Shown here piece after piece: positions 1 to 11,886 of a DNA stretch of 64,000 nucleotides. Each line of letters begins with the position of its first letter. Position 1 is the stretch's first letter. Position numbers and translations under genes: made by a program. The notes under the pieces were generated by a model. It was not told the DNA's origin and did no database searches. It saw nothing but the letters and a program-made list of their open reading frames with translations. Source of the stretch: Catonia carolina (lineage: Eukaryota; Arthropoda; Insecta; Hemiptera; Achilidae); contig JAQMRL010000001.1 of the NCBI GenBank assembly GCA_035578175.1, forward strand, positions 46,957,553 to 47,021,552. Reading direction: 5' to 3'.

Positions 1-1134
1 GTATTTATTTTGAAATTTCTTTGTTTTTTGTTCAGTAATGAACGTAGGAATTTTTTCAATCGTGTTACCGTATCTTGCCTAATGCAATACAAAATTGATA
101 AAACAAAATAGATGTCGCGTTCTGGTTTTGACACAAAAAATTTTTTTGTTGGATTTATATAAAACTTGTAATAAGTTAGTCTACCTTGAAAAATAAAGTT
201 CGTTAAAACTTTTGTTTATTAAATAATGTAAATGATAATGAACTCATTTGATTTCGGTTGAACGTGATCTCAATTTAAATACAGTTGATATAAATCTGCA
301 AAAAGCTTATCGATTTTCAGTCACTTTTCTATTAAAAATTATTATTATTATCATTATTTGTTTTTAATTGTTATATAGATTTTCTAAAATTTGAGAACAT
401 ATCTTAATAAATGTCTATTGTTTGTTATTGCGGCAACAGGCTGCAACTAATTCAAATTATGGCAGGGGAAGAGCGTACTTTATAAGACCAGGCCTGATTA
501 AAAGTGACATTTAGCCAAAAACATAAAAAAATAACATAAATAATTTTTAAATAAAAGCTACCTCTTCTGTACCTTTCTGTAGACTTTTGTATATATAATT
601 ATACACATCTTCACTTCCAGCTATCCATGCTTGACTTGACTCCCTTCACTAGGGCACACATATACATTTTATTATACACATACACAGTAGACACTTGCTC
701 GCGCCTGTATACAGAAATGAAATGAGGTGTCGGAGCTAACAACTACAAATGATGTGGTGGGGTTGGTGAAGCAGGAAAGCGGTACAATAAAGAAGCAAGC
801 CATTATAAAAATCTTTATTGAGGTTTCTACTACGGTTTGATTGAAATACATATTATAAAGTTTAATGTTAAATAAAGCATTATTTACTGGACAATAAAAA
901 ATGTACTTGGAAGTCAATACTACCAAACAAGCGCATCCCCGATTTAAAATATATGAGTAGACATGAGTAAAATGTTTAAAAAAAAGTGACGTATCATGTA
1001 ATGCAAACAAAAGATGCTGCGGTTTAAAAATTATTTTGAAATGTTTCAATTGTCGGAAGTAATGCTGCCTGTGCAAAGTATACACTGCAGGTGTAATTTA
1101 GAAAAGTTTTCTTGACAATCCAGTTAACGATGGT
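1..1134. other. A+T-rich non-genic DNA
   Basis: I see no recognisable gene, transposon domain or structured repeat. Open frames here are short, use A/T-ending codons and resemble no family I know. A minus-strand frame of about 137 codons (672-1085) lacks a convincing domain or splice context and is treated as chance. Confidence 0.6.
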
Positions 1135-1158
1135 TTATATATATATATATATATATAT
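1135..1158. repeat. (TA)n microsatellite
   Basis: An uninterrupted run of alternating T and A, about 24 bp, read directly. It lies just before the LINE-related segment that begins near 1190. Confidence 0.95.
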
Positions 1159-1159
1159 A

Positions 1160-1471
1160 ATTTTGCATTGCAATAATGTAGGTTTCCAGATACCTAAATT
1201 TGGAGGTATCTAGCCAAGATAGGAGACGCCTCGCTGGCCAAAGAAGCAGGCGAGTAATATGAATACGAAGGAAAAGATAATTTGTATATGGATGGGATAA
1301 AGGTTTAGAGCCTGTTTCCTCTCTGGAGATGGGAAGTAAGTGCTAGGTTGTTTTAGCCTGAAAACCGGTAGATAACCTGGGACTGGTCCACCAATAAGTA
1401 TGTTCTTTGTCGGGATCGAGGGGAAGTGCCACCCACTAACACCAACATCAAAAAGGCAAGTAATTAATGAA
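1160..1471. other. Unassigned G+C-richer segment before LINE tail
   Basis: This stretch is less A+T-rich than its surroundings (around 1200-1440) and leads directly into the LINE reading frame at 1472. I cannot translate it into a known reverse transcriptase segment. It may be a decayed part of the same insertion or a separate repeat. Confidence 0.3.
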
Positions 1472-1868
1472 TGTGTGTTACCAATTTTGATGTATAATAC
1501 AAAGTCATAGAGTTAAAATAAGGAAAACACAGAACGTCTAAGATCACACAAAGGAAAATAGATGTATGAATCCGCAAGGAAATAAGATTGCGAAACACAG
1601 TAGAACTAATGGTCATATCTAACTGGAATGGACGGTTATCTTATGGAATGTGAGGACAACAAATGGATTAGGAAAGTAACAGAATATTGGCCCAGAATGA
1701 CAGGGAAAAATGTGGGTTGACCGGAAACGAGATGGACAAATGATATCCTGAACATAATCAGAATCCAAAGAATGAGTCAGACCAACAGCAAAAATAAATG
1801 GAAACAAGTCAGACAAGTGTATCCAACAAAAAGTGTATCTACAGATAAAGGCCGCCGAAAAAATGTGT
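1472..1868 (+). mobile_element. RTE-like LINE tail, C-terminal reverse transcriptase remnant
   Basis: A decayed 3' piece of a non-LTR retrotransposon of the endonuclease-reverse transcriptase (RTE-like) type common in arthropods. It opens with CVLPILMYNTKS, the usual motif after the RT thumb (family form: LP.L.YG.E.W). Further on it reads VTEYWPRMTGKNVG, then a stop in place of R, then PETRWTNDI and KNKWKQVRQVY, matching the family's terminal G+R+VGRP..RW.DDI and W+..REAY motifs in the right order and spacing. Several stops and a frame change lie between, so it is dead. Everything upstream of the thumb is absent, as in a 5'-truncated insertion. The family is clear; the exact clade is inferred. 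Confidence 0.8.
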
Positions 1869-4800
1869 GTCTAAAGTACAAGAAAAAAAGTTTGGTGTTC
1901 ACAAAGTACGTACAGTGAGTAATAAAGTTATGCACCAAATTTAATCTTTTTTTTTGGTTTCCAATACTGCAATTTCTTTTGTACTAGCGGGAATTAACCC
2001 ATGATTTTTTTACTGGGGATGCATTTTAACTTTTTATTAGTTGAGACCTTTCGAAGGTACAACATACATTTTTGTCGCGAATATATTTAGTAGATATTTT
2101 GTCCGCTAGATTGCGTTAGTTTCGATCGATTAGAGCAGGTCCGTTTGTATTCTAACCTCTACCCCCTTTACCATCCCGTTTCATTGCTGAGTTGTAAGCC
2201 GCCCCTTTTACGCCCGCTCAGTCAGCGTGAGTCGCTATACCTGTTAAGGTGGTTTCTCGACGTTTCTTCAAAGTTCATGCTAAATAATACTTTCGCGTAT
2301 TTCAACGCTCTTTTAAACATCTAAGTAGCCTATAATTACAACTATATTGGATTCACAGTGTTATCGCGAATTATACGTGGACGTAAAACTCTATCTTATT
2401 GGAATAAAAAATGAACTTATCTTTTAATATTTTTTTTTATAAATAAGTTTTAAATTTGTTAAAAATATTTTTGAACAATTTAAAAAAATTTCCTTTGGAA
2501 TAAATCTTGTCAGTTTTAATTTTCATCCTTCTACTAAAAGGTAAGCAATGAAAAAATCCTTAAAGCTGTAGATACGAAATATTTTATTTTAAAAATTACT
2601 ATAAAAATATAATTATTATAAGCAAGTTTAATTTTTATTTAAATCCACGCTATTATTATCGGAAAATCTTGTGGTGATCTGACAGAGTGGGGTGAGGAAT
2701 ATTGTTAGTGCAACACTTATTTACATATTTGCTCGTGAAATACACATTTATTATTTACCAAGAAAGAAATTTAATAATATAATGCCTGCTATCCCAGCCG
2801 ATAAAAATTTGGGTAATTTCTTTTACACTGATTGTTTAGTCAAGTGGAACTACCAATAAATAGCTCAAATCTTAATAATTTACCCTGGTGATATAAAATT
2901 AACTACCTTTTAGCCTAATAATGTATAGGCATTAATGTCTAACTACTCAGACAAATCAGTAGTCTGAAATGGGAATGGTTTAAAATTTCAAAAACGAAAA
3001 ATTCTTCTATGTTTGTCAAATTAATTTATTTGTGGATAATGGATGAAATTTCAGTATTACACTTTGTATTAACTATGTAATTATTATTTAGCTTTATCTT
3101 ATCGATAACAATCAATTAATAACACTAAATTTCTCTTTAATTAAAAAATATAATAATATTTTTAAAAATTAAGAAAATTTTAAATAGTGTTTGTTAAAAG
3201 GCAATATAGTTTTTGGAGCTAATTAAAAAACAAATGAAAATCATACAGCAATTTAAAATTTCGCTAATTACTTTAATATCTGATAGTATTAAAAGTAGCT
3301 AGAGTAGTTAATTTTTCAGATTCTACCCTTATAACACACGTCACTAAAGATTATTAATTACAATTTTCACATATGTTATGAACAATGTTATTCCGTGAAG
3401 AATCAAATAAAAACTATTATCGTGTTGGTGCGGTCGGTAGCAAAATTTACCAGAACGAAAACCCCTGGGCTTAATTCTCAATTAGGGACTGATGTAATTT
3501 TCCATTTGTTTAAAAACCCTTGTTAAAAATATTAGTCTTAAAATAAATACAAACATAAACTCTATTACAATATATTTCTTTTATTTATATTTTGTCTTTA
3601 TTTAGTAACAACTACACCTGTATATTTATACAAAAACAGTATTTATGATGTAAATGTTTAATACCCTGTTTTTGTCTTGATTGCGGAAATCACTCAGGGG
3701 CAAACCCTCGTCGCTGTTTCATAATCACATAAAATCATAGAAAGTAAACATTGAAGTAGTCAGTGGCTTCATTGATCAGTGGTCTGATTTTTCATGTCCC
3801 TAACACTATTTGCACTATAACTATTTGTTGCTGTAAAAATGCTCAGACACATATTTATAATAAATTTAATAAAGAGAATCAGGGTACCAGCTAAAAAATA
3901 CCGTTAACAGCAGTGTAAGAGTACTTTAAACATGAAGAATATTAAGGTATAGGAATTATTTGTATAATATTTAATATTAGTTTTGAACAATGGTTTACTA
4001 TATTTATGTACCCTGCTTTTCATCAATTATTTGTAATAAAAATTAAGACAATATCTAAATATGCTTAAAAATAAATGTTATTCGTATTTGTTTTTTTATA
4101 GTACTTGCTATAAAGTATGTACTTTTTTGTTTGATTTGAAGAGAAACAGAGATAGTTTGAAATTGTTTTGCAACGGATGCACAAACTTAAAAACCAGATT
4201 ACTGTGATAATGGTTGAACTTAAAAGGACCTGTGTTGTTAATATTGATAAAGGATTGTAATTAAATTTAATAAAACTTTCTCAATAACAGGTAGTTTATT
4301 TTAAATTAAAAAATAAATTAAATTGTTCAACATAAATTGAACTATTTTAGAAATTAACTACAGTAGATGTTTTCAGATACTTAACAGCATTGTGTTTTTA
4401 AAACAGTATTTCATACAATAACTTTTATTTAAAGCGCTGACTTAAAGATATATTTAACGAAATTCTTCTTTCTCTATTAGTTTTTATAAAAGATTTTATA
4501 AAATGAAAGAAAAACTAATGATAAAGAATGAACGGAAATGAAAACAGAGAAAATAAAATATTCTGAAGAATTCTTTAACGGTTTAGAGAATATCTGTACA
4601 TAATTTAGGTATGTTCCTCTACCGTAAAGTGAAAAAAATATTTATTAAAAAGTTAGTTTTGTTAATAAAACTTTTTATTTATTTTTAACTAATTGAAAAA
4701 GAATTATACCATGTTAAAAAAAGAACAAATCTGAATTTTTATTCATTCTGGTTAGAAGAAAGTAAGCGTTTTAAAATAATACTTATCGATTATATATTTA

Positions 4801-5469
4801 GTTTGATTAGTAATGCAAATATCGTACACATTTTATTGGATTTTTATTTGTGTTATTATTAAAGTGGGTCACAAAATTGCTTCCGGTGTTCCCAAAGGAT
4901 TCATTGTATTATTGGACGTTTGTTATATTCCTTATTTTCCTGTACCATGAAGTTCAGAGATAGAAATTCTTTCAAATATTACCAATCGAAATTTAAATTC
5001 TGTACCATGTCCTAACGATTTAATCCTAGATTAAGTGGTCTGATTTTATATGCCTCAAGGGTACTCAGTTTGCAAGACGGAATAGTTTAAAAGCCATTGA
5101 ACAAGAACAATCCATGATCATCCAGCTAATATTTTAACAATTTATGTAATGTTATTTAGAACTTTTTATAACGAACTCATTATTTTACAATAATAATTGT
5201 AAATAGTTACACTTTAGATTGAACGTTTGGCGTACATCAATGCATAATATAAGAAATTTTGGTACCCTTATTTTCTACACTAACAAAATGTATGAAATGA
5301 TTTTAATAATAATAATTTTTATTGATAGATATATTAATTATTAATAAATCATTAAAGGGTGTTAACGCTCATACGTATTTTTTCAATTGTATATCCGACA
5401 CAGATATAAACATCCGTATGTAAATAAAACAAATTGTACATATACACAATGCACATAATGTAAATTATT
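1869..5469. other. Long A+T-rich stretch without a gene
   Basis: No coding region or named transposon is supported across about 3.6 kb. Two local features stand out. A G+C-richer island lies at about 2040-2400, with C-rich blocks near 2155-2240. At about 3425-3540 a tRNA-like head is possible: GGTCGGTAGC resembles an A box and GGGCTTAATTCTC resembles a B box, so it may be an old SINE. The rest is A/T homopolymer-rich sequence. Confidence 0.5.
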
Positions 5470-5562
5470 TATTTAGCATCCAATCTTGTAACAAATAAAC
5501 GTTCAATCATAACATCCAATATTAGACATTTTAAACGCGAGGTCCTACTAATGAATAGAGTT
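5470..5562 (+). repeat. Direct repeat, left copy
   Basis: This block recurs in the same orientation at about 6168-6262. Both copies share ATCTTGTAACAA, then ACGTTCAATCATAACATCC, then TTTAAACGCG followed by GGTC.TACTAAT. The two copies bracket about 600 bp. They could be short terminal repeats of a small retroelement or an old segmental duplication. I see no primer binding site or polypurine tract that would decide for an LTR element. Confidence 0.65.
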
Positions 5563-6167
5563 GTCCTTAAGTCCACCAGTTATACAACAATTTAAATCAA
5601 AATTAGAAAACAATGACAACCAGCTAATCGGCGATCTAAACTGTCAATATTTTACAGGAAACGATAATCATCGGCACTGCAGCAGATGGATCTGAGGTTT
5701 GGGTTAAATCCAGGATTTGTCTGATTCGTTCTCAGTAAACACAAATTGTTAAAGAAACAATGTAATCTAACGTCACCGGATAGCGATATAAACGAGTGGT
5801 GTTTCATAAACTTAATGATTCAATGGCCCTAAAATGGCCGTTTGTTAGGTGTTCTTCCAGAGCAAGCAGATTGCGTGCGGGCAGCGAACGGTTGTAGGTG
5901 TGTAAGCTGCTGTAACGGTAGCGTTGTAGTCGCCTCGGCGTCTCTACGTCCAGCAGTATTTGTTTGTTTTGTTGGTTTTGGGTGTTTGTTTTTTGGTTTG
6001 TTGTTTTCTTCACTTGGGGAGTCGTCAAAGTTACTTCATCGGTGTCCGTAGCTATAATCCAAGTGTAAACGTCCACTGTGGAAATTGCGCACAGGGATGA
6101 CGGTACACGTGACGGTGGCTACGCCGTTGGACCGGTCAGTGATAACGTAACATTAAACACTCATTAT
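5563..6167. other. Sequence between direct repeats, includes a G+C-richer open frame
   Basis: The interval holds a G+C-richer core (5840-6120). A minus-strand frame of 90 codons (6076 to 5804) encodes a polar, Q/N/T-rich protein with a CAAA-type low-complexity stretch. A plus-strand frame of about 69 codons overlaps it. On the minus strand, CAATTTCCACAG just before the frame resembles a splice acceptor. I recognise no domain in either frame, and the low-complexity run could open a frame by chance. It could be the inside of a small repeat-flanked element. Confidence 0.25.
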
Positions 6168-6262
6168 ATTGATATTCATTCAACATCGAATCTTGTAACA
6201 ATCAAACGTTCAATCATAACATCCTATGTTAGAAAATTTAAACGCGTGGTCTTACTAATAGT
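6168..6262 (+). repeat. Direct repeat, right copy
   Basis: Right-hand partner of the block at 5470-5562, same orientation, by eye roughly four bases in five identical. Shared landmarks are AATCTTGTAACAA, CGTTCAATCATAACATCC and TTTAAACGCG. Confidence 0.65.
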
Positions 6263-8174
6263 GTTCTCAAAATTGTTGAATATAAAATAAACTGGAGAAT
6301 GAAAATATATAAACTTATAGTTCAGACCTGCTCAGTTATAAATTTAAATAAATAAAATAAAGAAACGTTGTTTGATATTATTGTTTATCTTTATTTATAC
6401 ATTTTTCTACTTTTTTTTAACAGTGTATTACTTTTACAATCAGTTTATAAATACAAAAACTTTAAGCAAAGACGATAAAATCTGAGTAATGTCCTTGAAT
6501 TAAAATAAAAACCACACTCAGTAGTGTGTTTCAACAAGACGAAACGTGAAGAAAACAAAATATATATTATATATGTACAAAATCGAAACTTGATGAACCG
6601 TGAATCAACGCCCCGAAGCACAAAGCTGATGAAGCTGGAGATGATGACGATGATAGAGATGATAACGATGTCTATTATGAGATGATGCTGATTAGTAGTT
6701 GAAGTGTAAAAGAAAAAAAAATTAATTCGTAAAATTAAAAATTTTTCTACTTAATCATTATTACTATTGTTGTTTTAAACTTTTAAATGCAGAAAATAGG
6801 TTCTGATGTATTTGAAAACACAAATTTATTCATTTGTAAATTTAAACTGAACAGTAGTTACTCTAATCAAACGTTTCGCACAAGAAAATGTTTAAGGGAA
6901 ACTGTCAGCTTAAATAAGTTTTTTTATTTGTTTGTTCAACTAAAAGAAATTTCCATTCTGTAATAAATTACGTCTACGTTTGAACGCATCCGAATATTGA
7001 ATTCGATATTTCTTCTGAAGGTTAATAATAGTGTTAGTAATATATCACATCTGCCAAGAGTAGATTCTTCTGAGTAGAGTCTTCAAAATATTGAATTTCT
7101 TTAGAGATTTTTTTATGTTGGTAAATAACGCAATTACTTAATGATTCTTTTCCTTTTCATTCTTTATTTCCTTTGTTTTATGTCTCTTACAATAGTATTT
7201 CAGATATCAGATTCCCTGACTGGTTATAATTATATAGTTGTTTTAAAGATAACTTTTTTAGATTTTCGAAAAATTTCGACTGTCGGTGTTTTATGTTTTT
7301 CAGTTTTTCAGTACTTCAGGCCTAGATCTACCAGAAAGACATTAAATTACGTAAAAAATATTTTAATGAAAAATTAAGTATTTAGCAGGTTAACACAGCA
7401 AAATTATCATGTTACCAAGAACGAATATTATTCACAATTTTTTACTTCTCGTTTCAGTGTAAAAGAAATTTCAGGTTATTTAAAATATCTGCATACTGTT
7501 TTTAATATTCTCAAAACTGTTGGTTCAGCTTTCTAACCAACTGTTGATGGGAAATTTGCATGTTTGTGTACACTTTGTTTTTGATTTGTGCCTTTTTGTT
7601 TTTGTCTGTTCCCGGAAATGTAGATTTTTAACATTTAGGTATATTTTTCTCGGAAACCATTAAACCTACTATGTAAAATTTTTTACCAGTTATTCTTCTT
7701 GTACATGCTCATACACTGGCATTTTATGACTTCCTCAGATGCTTCTAAAATTAGTAATTTACAAAAATACGTAGAAAGAAATTTGTAAAATTTCTACGTT
7801 ATTCGTTATTTTATTTTTAATTTTATGGTCCTACAGATTAAAATGAAAAAATTCCATTAGCTAGAGAAACCCAACATCGATAATTGTGTAAAGTTTCATT
7901 TTCTTATCTTTAACCAATCCTATGAAAAATGTACCTAAAAATTTCAAATTTAACATTGGCGGGATACAAAGGACAGTCTCACCTTAAAGCAGAAATTTCA
8001 CTACATTGGTCTGGAACTGATGGTTTAGTGGGAGGCATAATATTAACAAAAAGAGTTGTTTTAGCATTCAGTGGAAGAGAACAAGTAATATCATAGGAAA
8101 CCCTGGGTCAAAATAATTATATACCCAGGGTAGAATAGTACAATATAGTTCTAAAGAAATACCAACTTCTCAAT
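6263..8174. other. A+T-rich non-genic DNA with a GAT-rich patch and a hairpin
   Basis: No gene is supported. Imperfect GAT/GATGAT repeats occupy about 6630-6690. A perfect 9-bp inverted repeat, ACCCTGGGT / ACCCAGGGT, lies at 8100-8108 and 8123-8131. A 78-codon open frame at 7141-7377 is hydrophobic and A/T-driven with no domain, and is treated as chance. Confidence 0.5.
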
Positions 8175-8560
8175 AGTTATCTTCTCCTTCAAGAAGGTTT
8201 TCTACAATCTCGATAATTATGATTTTGGGTGCTGCAACTATTAACAAATCAATAGAGCTGCACCTGAACCACGTTCTCAAGTTGTTTAGTCAGGATATAC
8301 GTTTTCTACCTCGACCTCTTCTGCCCATAATTTCCTCCCATATTATTATACAAAGTAAACTGTAATTCTCTACTTTCATCATATGGCCCAAGTATTACAA
8401 TTCGCATATTTTTATCGTTCGTACAACCTCTTCTCCTTCTCTATCATTCTGGTAAAACTCGTTAAGAGCACAATTCATCTAGCTGAAGTTTAAACCCTTC
8501 GATATAACTACATTTCAAATGTTTGCAATTTTTTGGTAATGTTCGTCATCGAGGTTCAGG
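8175..8560 (-). mobile_element. LINE tail (RT C-terminus), decayed
   Basis: Read on the minus strand, this gives KLQTFEM (8531-8511), a frame-broken central part, then IMGRRGRGRKRIS, a stop where W is usual, then LNNLRTWFRCSSIDLL and IIEIVENLLEGED. It matches the C-terminal tail of arthropod reverse transcriptases whose usual pattern is G+.G.GR++.SWL.NLR.W.G....LF..A, followed by a short charged end. Stops and frameshifts make it non-functional. The upstream RT domain and endonuclease are missing. Related tails with the same motif are at 26684 (plus) and 61690 (minus), so several copies of this lineage, or sister lineages, sit in the window. Confidence 0.8.
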
Positions 8561-9829
8561 CCTCAATATCGTAAAATAATTAAGAACAGACAACATATAA
8601 AAAATTAAATTTTTAACTTTATTATCAGATCTTTACATAACAATTACAGTTAAGCAATTATAGTTTTGATTTCTTCAATGCAGTGGTTATTTTTGCTAGC
8701 AATCGTTCCCAAATATTTTTGTACTATATATAATATAGTACTCCATTTGACTTTTTCGACTGTTTTCCATGATTGTTGAAGTTTTACTATATTTATTTTT
8801 GTAGTCTTGAAATAACCATCAATTTTTTTTTGAATTTCGTATTTTTTAACAGTAACTTAGAATGCATTAATGTAAGTAACAAATCGTAACGTGTTAAACG
8901 TTTCTAAATTTTAGCGGTAGTTGAAAAAGGACATTCTGGTTTGCAGTTAAGTTCTACTGACAATTTACGACTTCAACGGAAAAGACCTAATTGTTAAAAA
9001 ATATCATTAGTGGTTAAAAAACAAGTTTATACAATGTAGAAAGAACGTTTCACTGATTCAAATTCTCTTATATAAATTACCAAAGCATATTGTCTAGGGT
9101 ACTGTAACGCTCATATTCCATTGTTTGTTGTTTTAAGAACAAACAATAAATTTTGTACTGTACATGTGCAGGGGTTTCCTATGTCAGTTGGTACAACAGC
9201 ACTACTTTAATGACCAGCAAACCATAAAACAAACACCGACTAAACATACCCAACTAGTAAACATCAACCGAATAAATATATAAATAGCAACATCATCATC
9301 ATCATCCTTGATGATACCCTTATTCACTAATGTGTAGCATCGTTATGTTAATGTTTAATGTATCTTTTATTTTGTTACAAAATTTTTTTTTCTATTTTTT
9401 TTTTCATTTAGTTTTTTGATGATAACGGTTTTTCTGAATTTTGATACACAAACTATAAATTTAGATTTATTCCTGAAAGTTTTAATTGTGTGCAAAGAAT
9501 CCATCACCCTCTTAGATTAGCACTTACTCTGTAATTTTAATTTTATAATCCTCCAGTCAACTTTCTTCAGGTCAAATTATAAAAATAGGAGGATCAGACT
9601 TCAAATACTCAATATGTGTATTTATTACATAGTTATCCACTTAACCTTTATATAAGCAACTAAATTCCCTAATTTCACGGCAATCTAAATATCATCAACC
9701 TAAAATTGACAGTTTATAAGTTATTTCTAAAATCTATTTGGATGTATACTAGCCACGTGTATGGCTGTAAAGATTCCCATGTGATTAACAAAAAATATGC
9801 CCACAATTATCGCTTACTTTGAGAAAGGT
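8561..9829. other. A+T-rich non-genic DNA
   Basis: I see no gene or transposon domain. A short CAT/ATC trinucleotide run is present near 9290-9310. Confidence 0.55.
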
Positions 9830-10190
9830 TGTTCTAGAGCAGTAATTCCCTATCCGTAGAAGTCCGAGGACCACTAATCTCTAAGCCAAAAATTAAAGCA
9901 CGTGCGGAACACACCCACTTTTGATTTAATGAGGGGGAAAACCTTCCGGTGAGTATGTGTGTACGGAATACCACCTCCCGGCAAAACAAATACAGAAATG
10001 TCTCCTCTGAAAAGAAATTTTGATTCAACACCAAATACTTGTCGGATATATTCAGCCCATCTCATCCAATGAAAATCGTTTTCGAAATCCTCATTTATTT
10101 GGCAACTTTTTTATATGTATTACCGGATCCTCCCGCGGGCCACTTCCGAGCCTCTAGTGGACCACCGGTGTTGTAGAGGATTCACCTTGT
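9830..10190. mobile_element. Possible hAT-derived non-autonomous fragment
   Basis: The left side reads GCAGTAATTCCC followed by GTCCGAGGACCACTAAT. The right side reads GGGCCACTTCCGAGCCTC and GTGGACCACCGG. Paired GGACCAC/GTGGACC blocks near opposite ends resemble non-autonomous hAT elements, whose ends carry a CAGTGGTTC-like start and GGTCCGCGGACCAC. I find no 8-bp target duplication and no transposase. This is a tentative call; two overlapping minus-strand frames inside it have no domain. Confidence 0.3.
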
Positions 10191-10261
10191 CGCAGCAACC
10201 TTGAGTTCTTTTCAGTAATTTTCTTTTTATGTTTACGTACTTATTGATTTTCATATTTTAA

Positions 10262-11090
10262 TTAACTATTCTGTTCTGGTTTCTTATCCTTCCCTTTCCT
10301 CTATTGCCCAGCATCTTACCGTCGAAAACATTTTTAATATTTACATTGCATTTCTTGATGTGCTTGATATTTTTTTATGTTCTTTCATTCAATCTTGTAA
10401 TGAATTTTCTTTTGCATCATATTCCAAGTATTCCAAGTAACTATACAAAATGTTTTCTCGATTCTTCTGATCTTCTGCATTCACTCAATAGTCACATCTA
10501 CATCGCTTCTAATCTTACTTCATCCTCATTTCTGAACACTCATTTTTCACTTCCATGTAACAAAACACTCCAGATAAATATTTTCACAAATTATTTCCTT
10601 ACCTTAATATCGATATGAATGGTTGCTATAAATTATTGCCTTTCACTTAAATAATTCCTTAGCTAAAACCTATTCCTCACTTAATCTCTTTAATAATGGT
10701 GTTACTAATAAAATCAAACTGCCTAAATAACAGTACTGGTTCACTTCTTTACTTCTTTCATTCATTATTCCAATATTTACTTTAGAATTTAACTTAAAGT
10801 TCTGCTTTGTAAATATCATTAGATCATTACCTTCATTTTCTTAGAAATTATTTTCATTTTTCTCCTTCTAAACGAAATTGGTTTTGATTTAGTTAAAACA
10901 ACATTCATTTTATTACTTTTTCAGAATCTGGTAAAATGACTTTATTATCTGCAATAATACAATACATTTTTCCGTTAACTTTTTATACCTTTGTTTCTTC
11001 TTTTAGTGTTTTAATAGCTTCTTCTATAAACAAATAAACCAGATATGATTATAATGGCCAGTCTTATCAACACCTTTCTTATTATCTTAC
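10262..11090 (-). mobile_element. LINE fragment from RT active-site region to C-terminus
   Basis: This is the RTE-like LINE piece that reaches furthest upstream. On the minus strand, starting near 11045, it reads IEEAIKTLKEETKV, a stop, KVNGKMYCI, then IADNKVILPDSE. The last matches the RT motif FADD+VI.A.SE with the second catalytic aspartate replaced by N. MNVVLTKSK and KMKIISKKMKVM follow, then (10595-10480) FVKIFIWSVLLHGSEK, EDEVRLEAM and a broken finger-like stretch. The end is KMLGNRGKGRIRNQNR, equivalent to the family's EG++.G+RGRGR tail. Many stops and frame changes make it a fossil. A plus-strand frame of 104 codons at 10304-10618 is only its antisense shadow. Confidence 0.8.
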
Positions 11091-11886
11091 CATTACATTG
11101 GTAATAAAGTGATACAATTATGAAACATAATTCTGGAAAATTAACTATTTTGTGGGTTTAAACCACGCTGATAAAGTTTCATTTAATTACGGTACTTGTT
11201 CCTACTGGAATAATTAATGGTGTCTTGTAACAATAAAATTATTTGGGGAATATTATTATAGCGCCTTTTAACGTATCATGTTCAACCCAAAACTTTAATC
11301 AGAAGTATAATCCTGTTGTATCTGATATTTACCACGTTTGAAAGCACACGAAGCAAATGTGGTGTTTAACGAACAAAAACGTTGTTATATCTGCTTTTAA
11401 AATTACCTTTCACCTTGTTACTACATAATACCATTGTGATCAAGATTAAAGTATTGAAAATCTCGTATTATTAACAGATGGAATATATTTTATATTTCTG
11501 AAGGGTGTAGTAACCCACAAAAATACTAGAATAAAAAAATTAATACCAGTTCTAAAAAGATAAAAATATTTTTTTGAAATCATGTTGGTTTGACGTTTGA
11601 AATCTTGTGAATAAAACGGTACATTTACATTTTTTATAGGATGCCTAGAAACAGAGTTGTTGATCAGTTGTAAACACATGTTCACTGAATTAATTTTGTA
11701 AACATTCACTGTGCGAGGCATAATGTTGTTATCTGAATGTATCTCTGCGGTGAACAGTAGGCAAATAATACGGTTTTATTTTGAAACTCGAATCTTTAGC
11801 TATTAATTCTGTATGTGTTTTTATGTAGATATCTTTCCATTGATAGCAGCACCATATAGAGTTACAGCTGGAGAATTTCAAAGATA
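11091..11886. other. A+T-rich non-genic DNA
   Basis: No recognised feature. A 91-codon minus-strand frame (11721-11446) has no domain and no gene-like neighbours. Confidence 0.5.

Noticed and set aside
672..1085. Minus-strand open frame of 137 codons
   Set aside because: Aromatic- and Ile/Asn-rich peptide with no domain, no splice or promoter context, in A+T-rich sequence where frames of this size arise by chance.
5804..6076. Minus-strand 90-codon protein as a real gene
   Set aside because: An acceptor-like site precedes it, but the middle is a CAAA-type low-complexity run that opens frames by itself, and no family is recognised; kept only as a note on the interval.
10304..10618. Plus-strand frame of 104 codons, apparently a membrane protein
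   Set aside because: It is antisense to a clear LINE reverse transcriptase fragment on the minus strand; the hydrophobic look comes from complementing charged RT codons.
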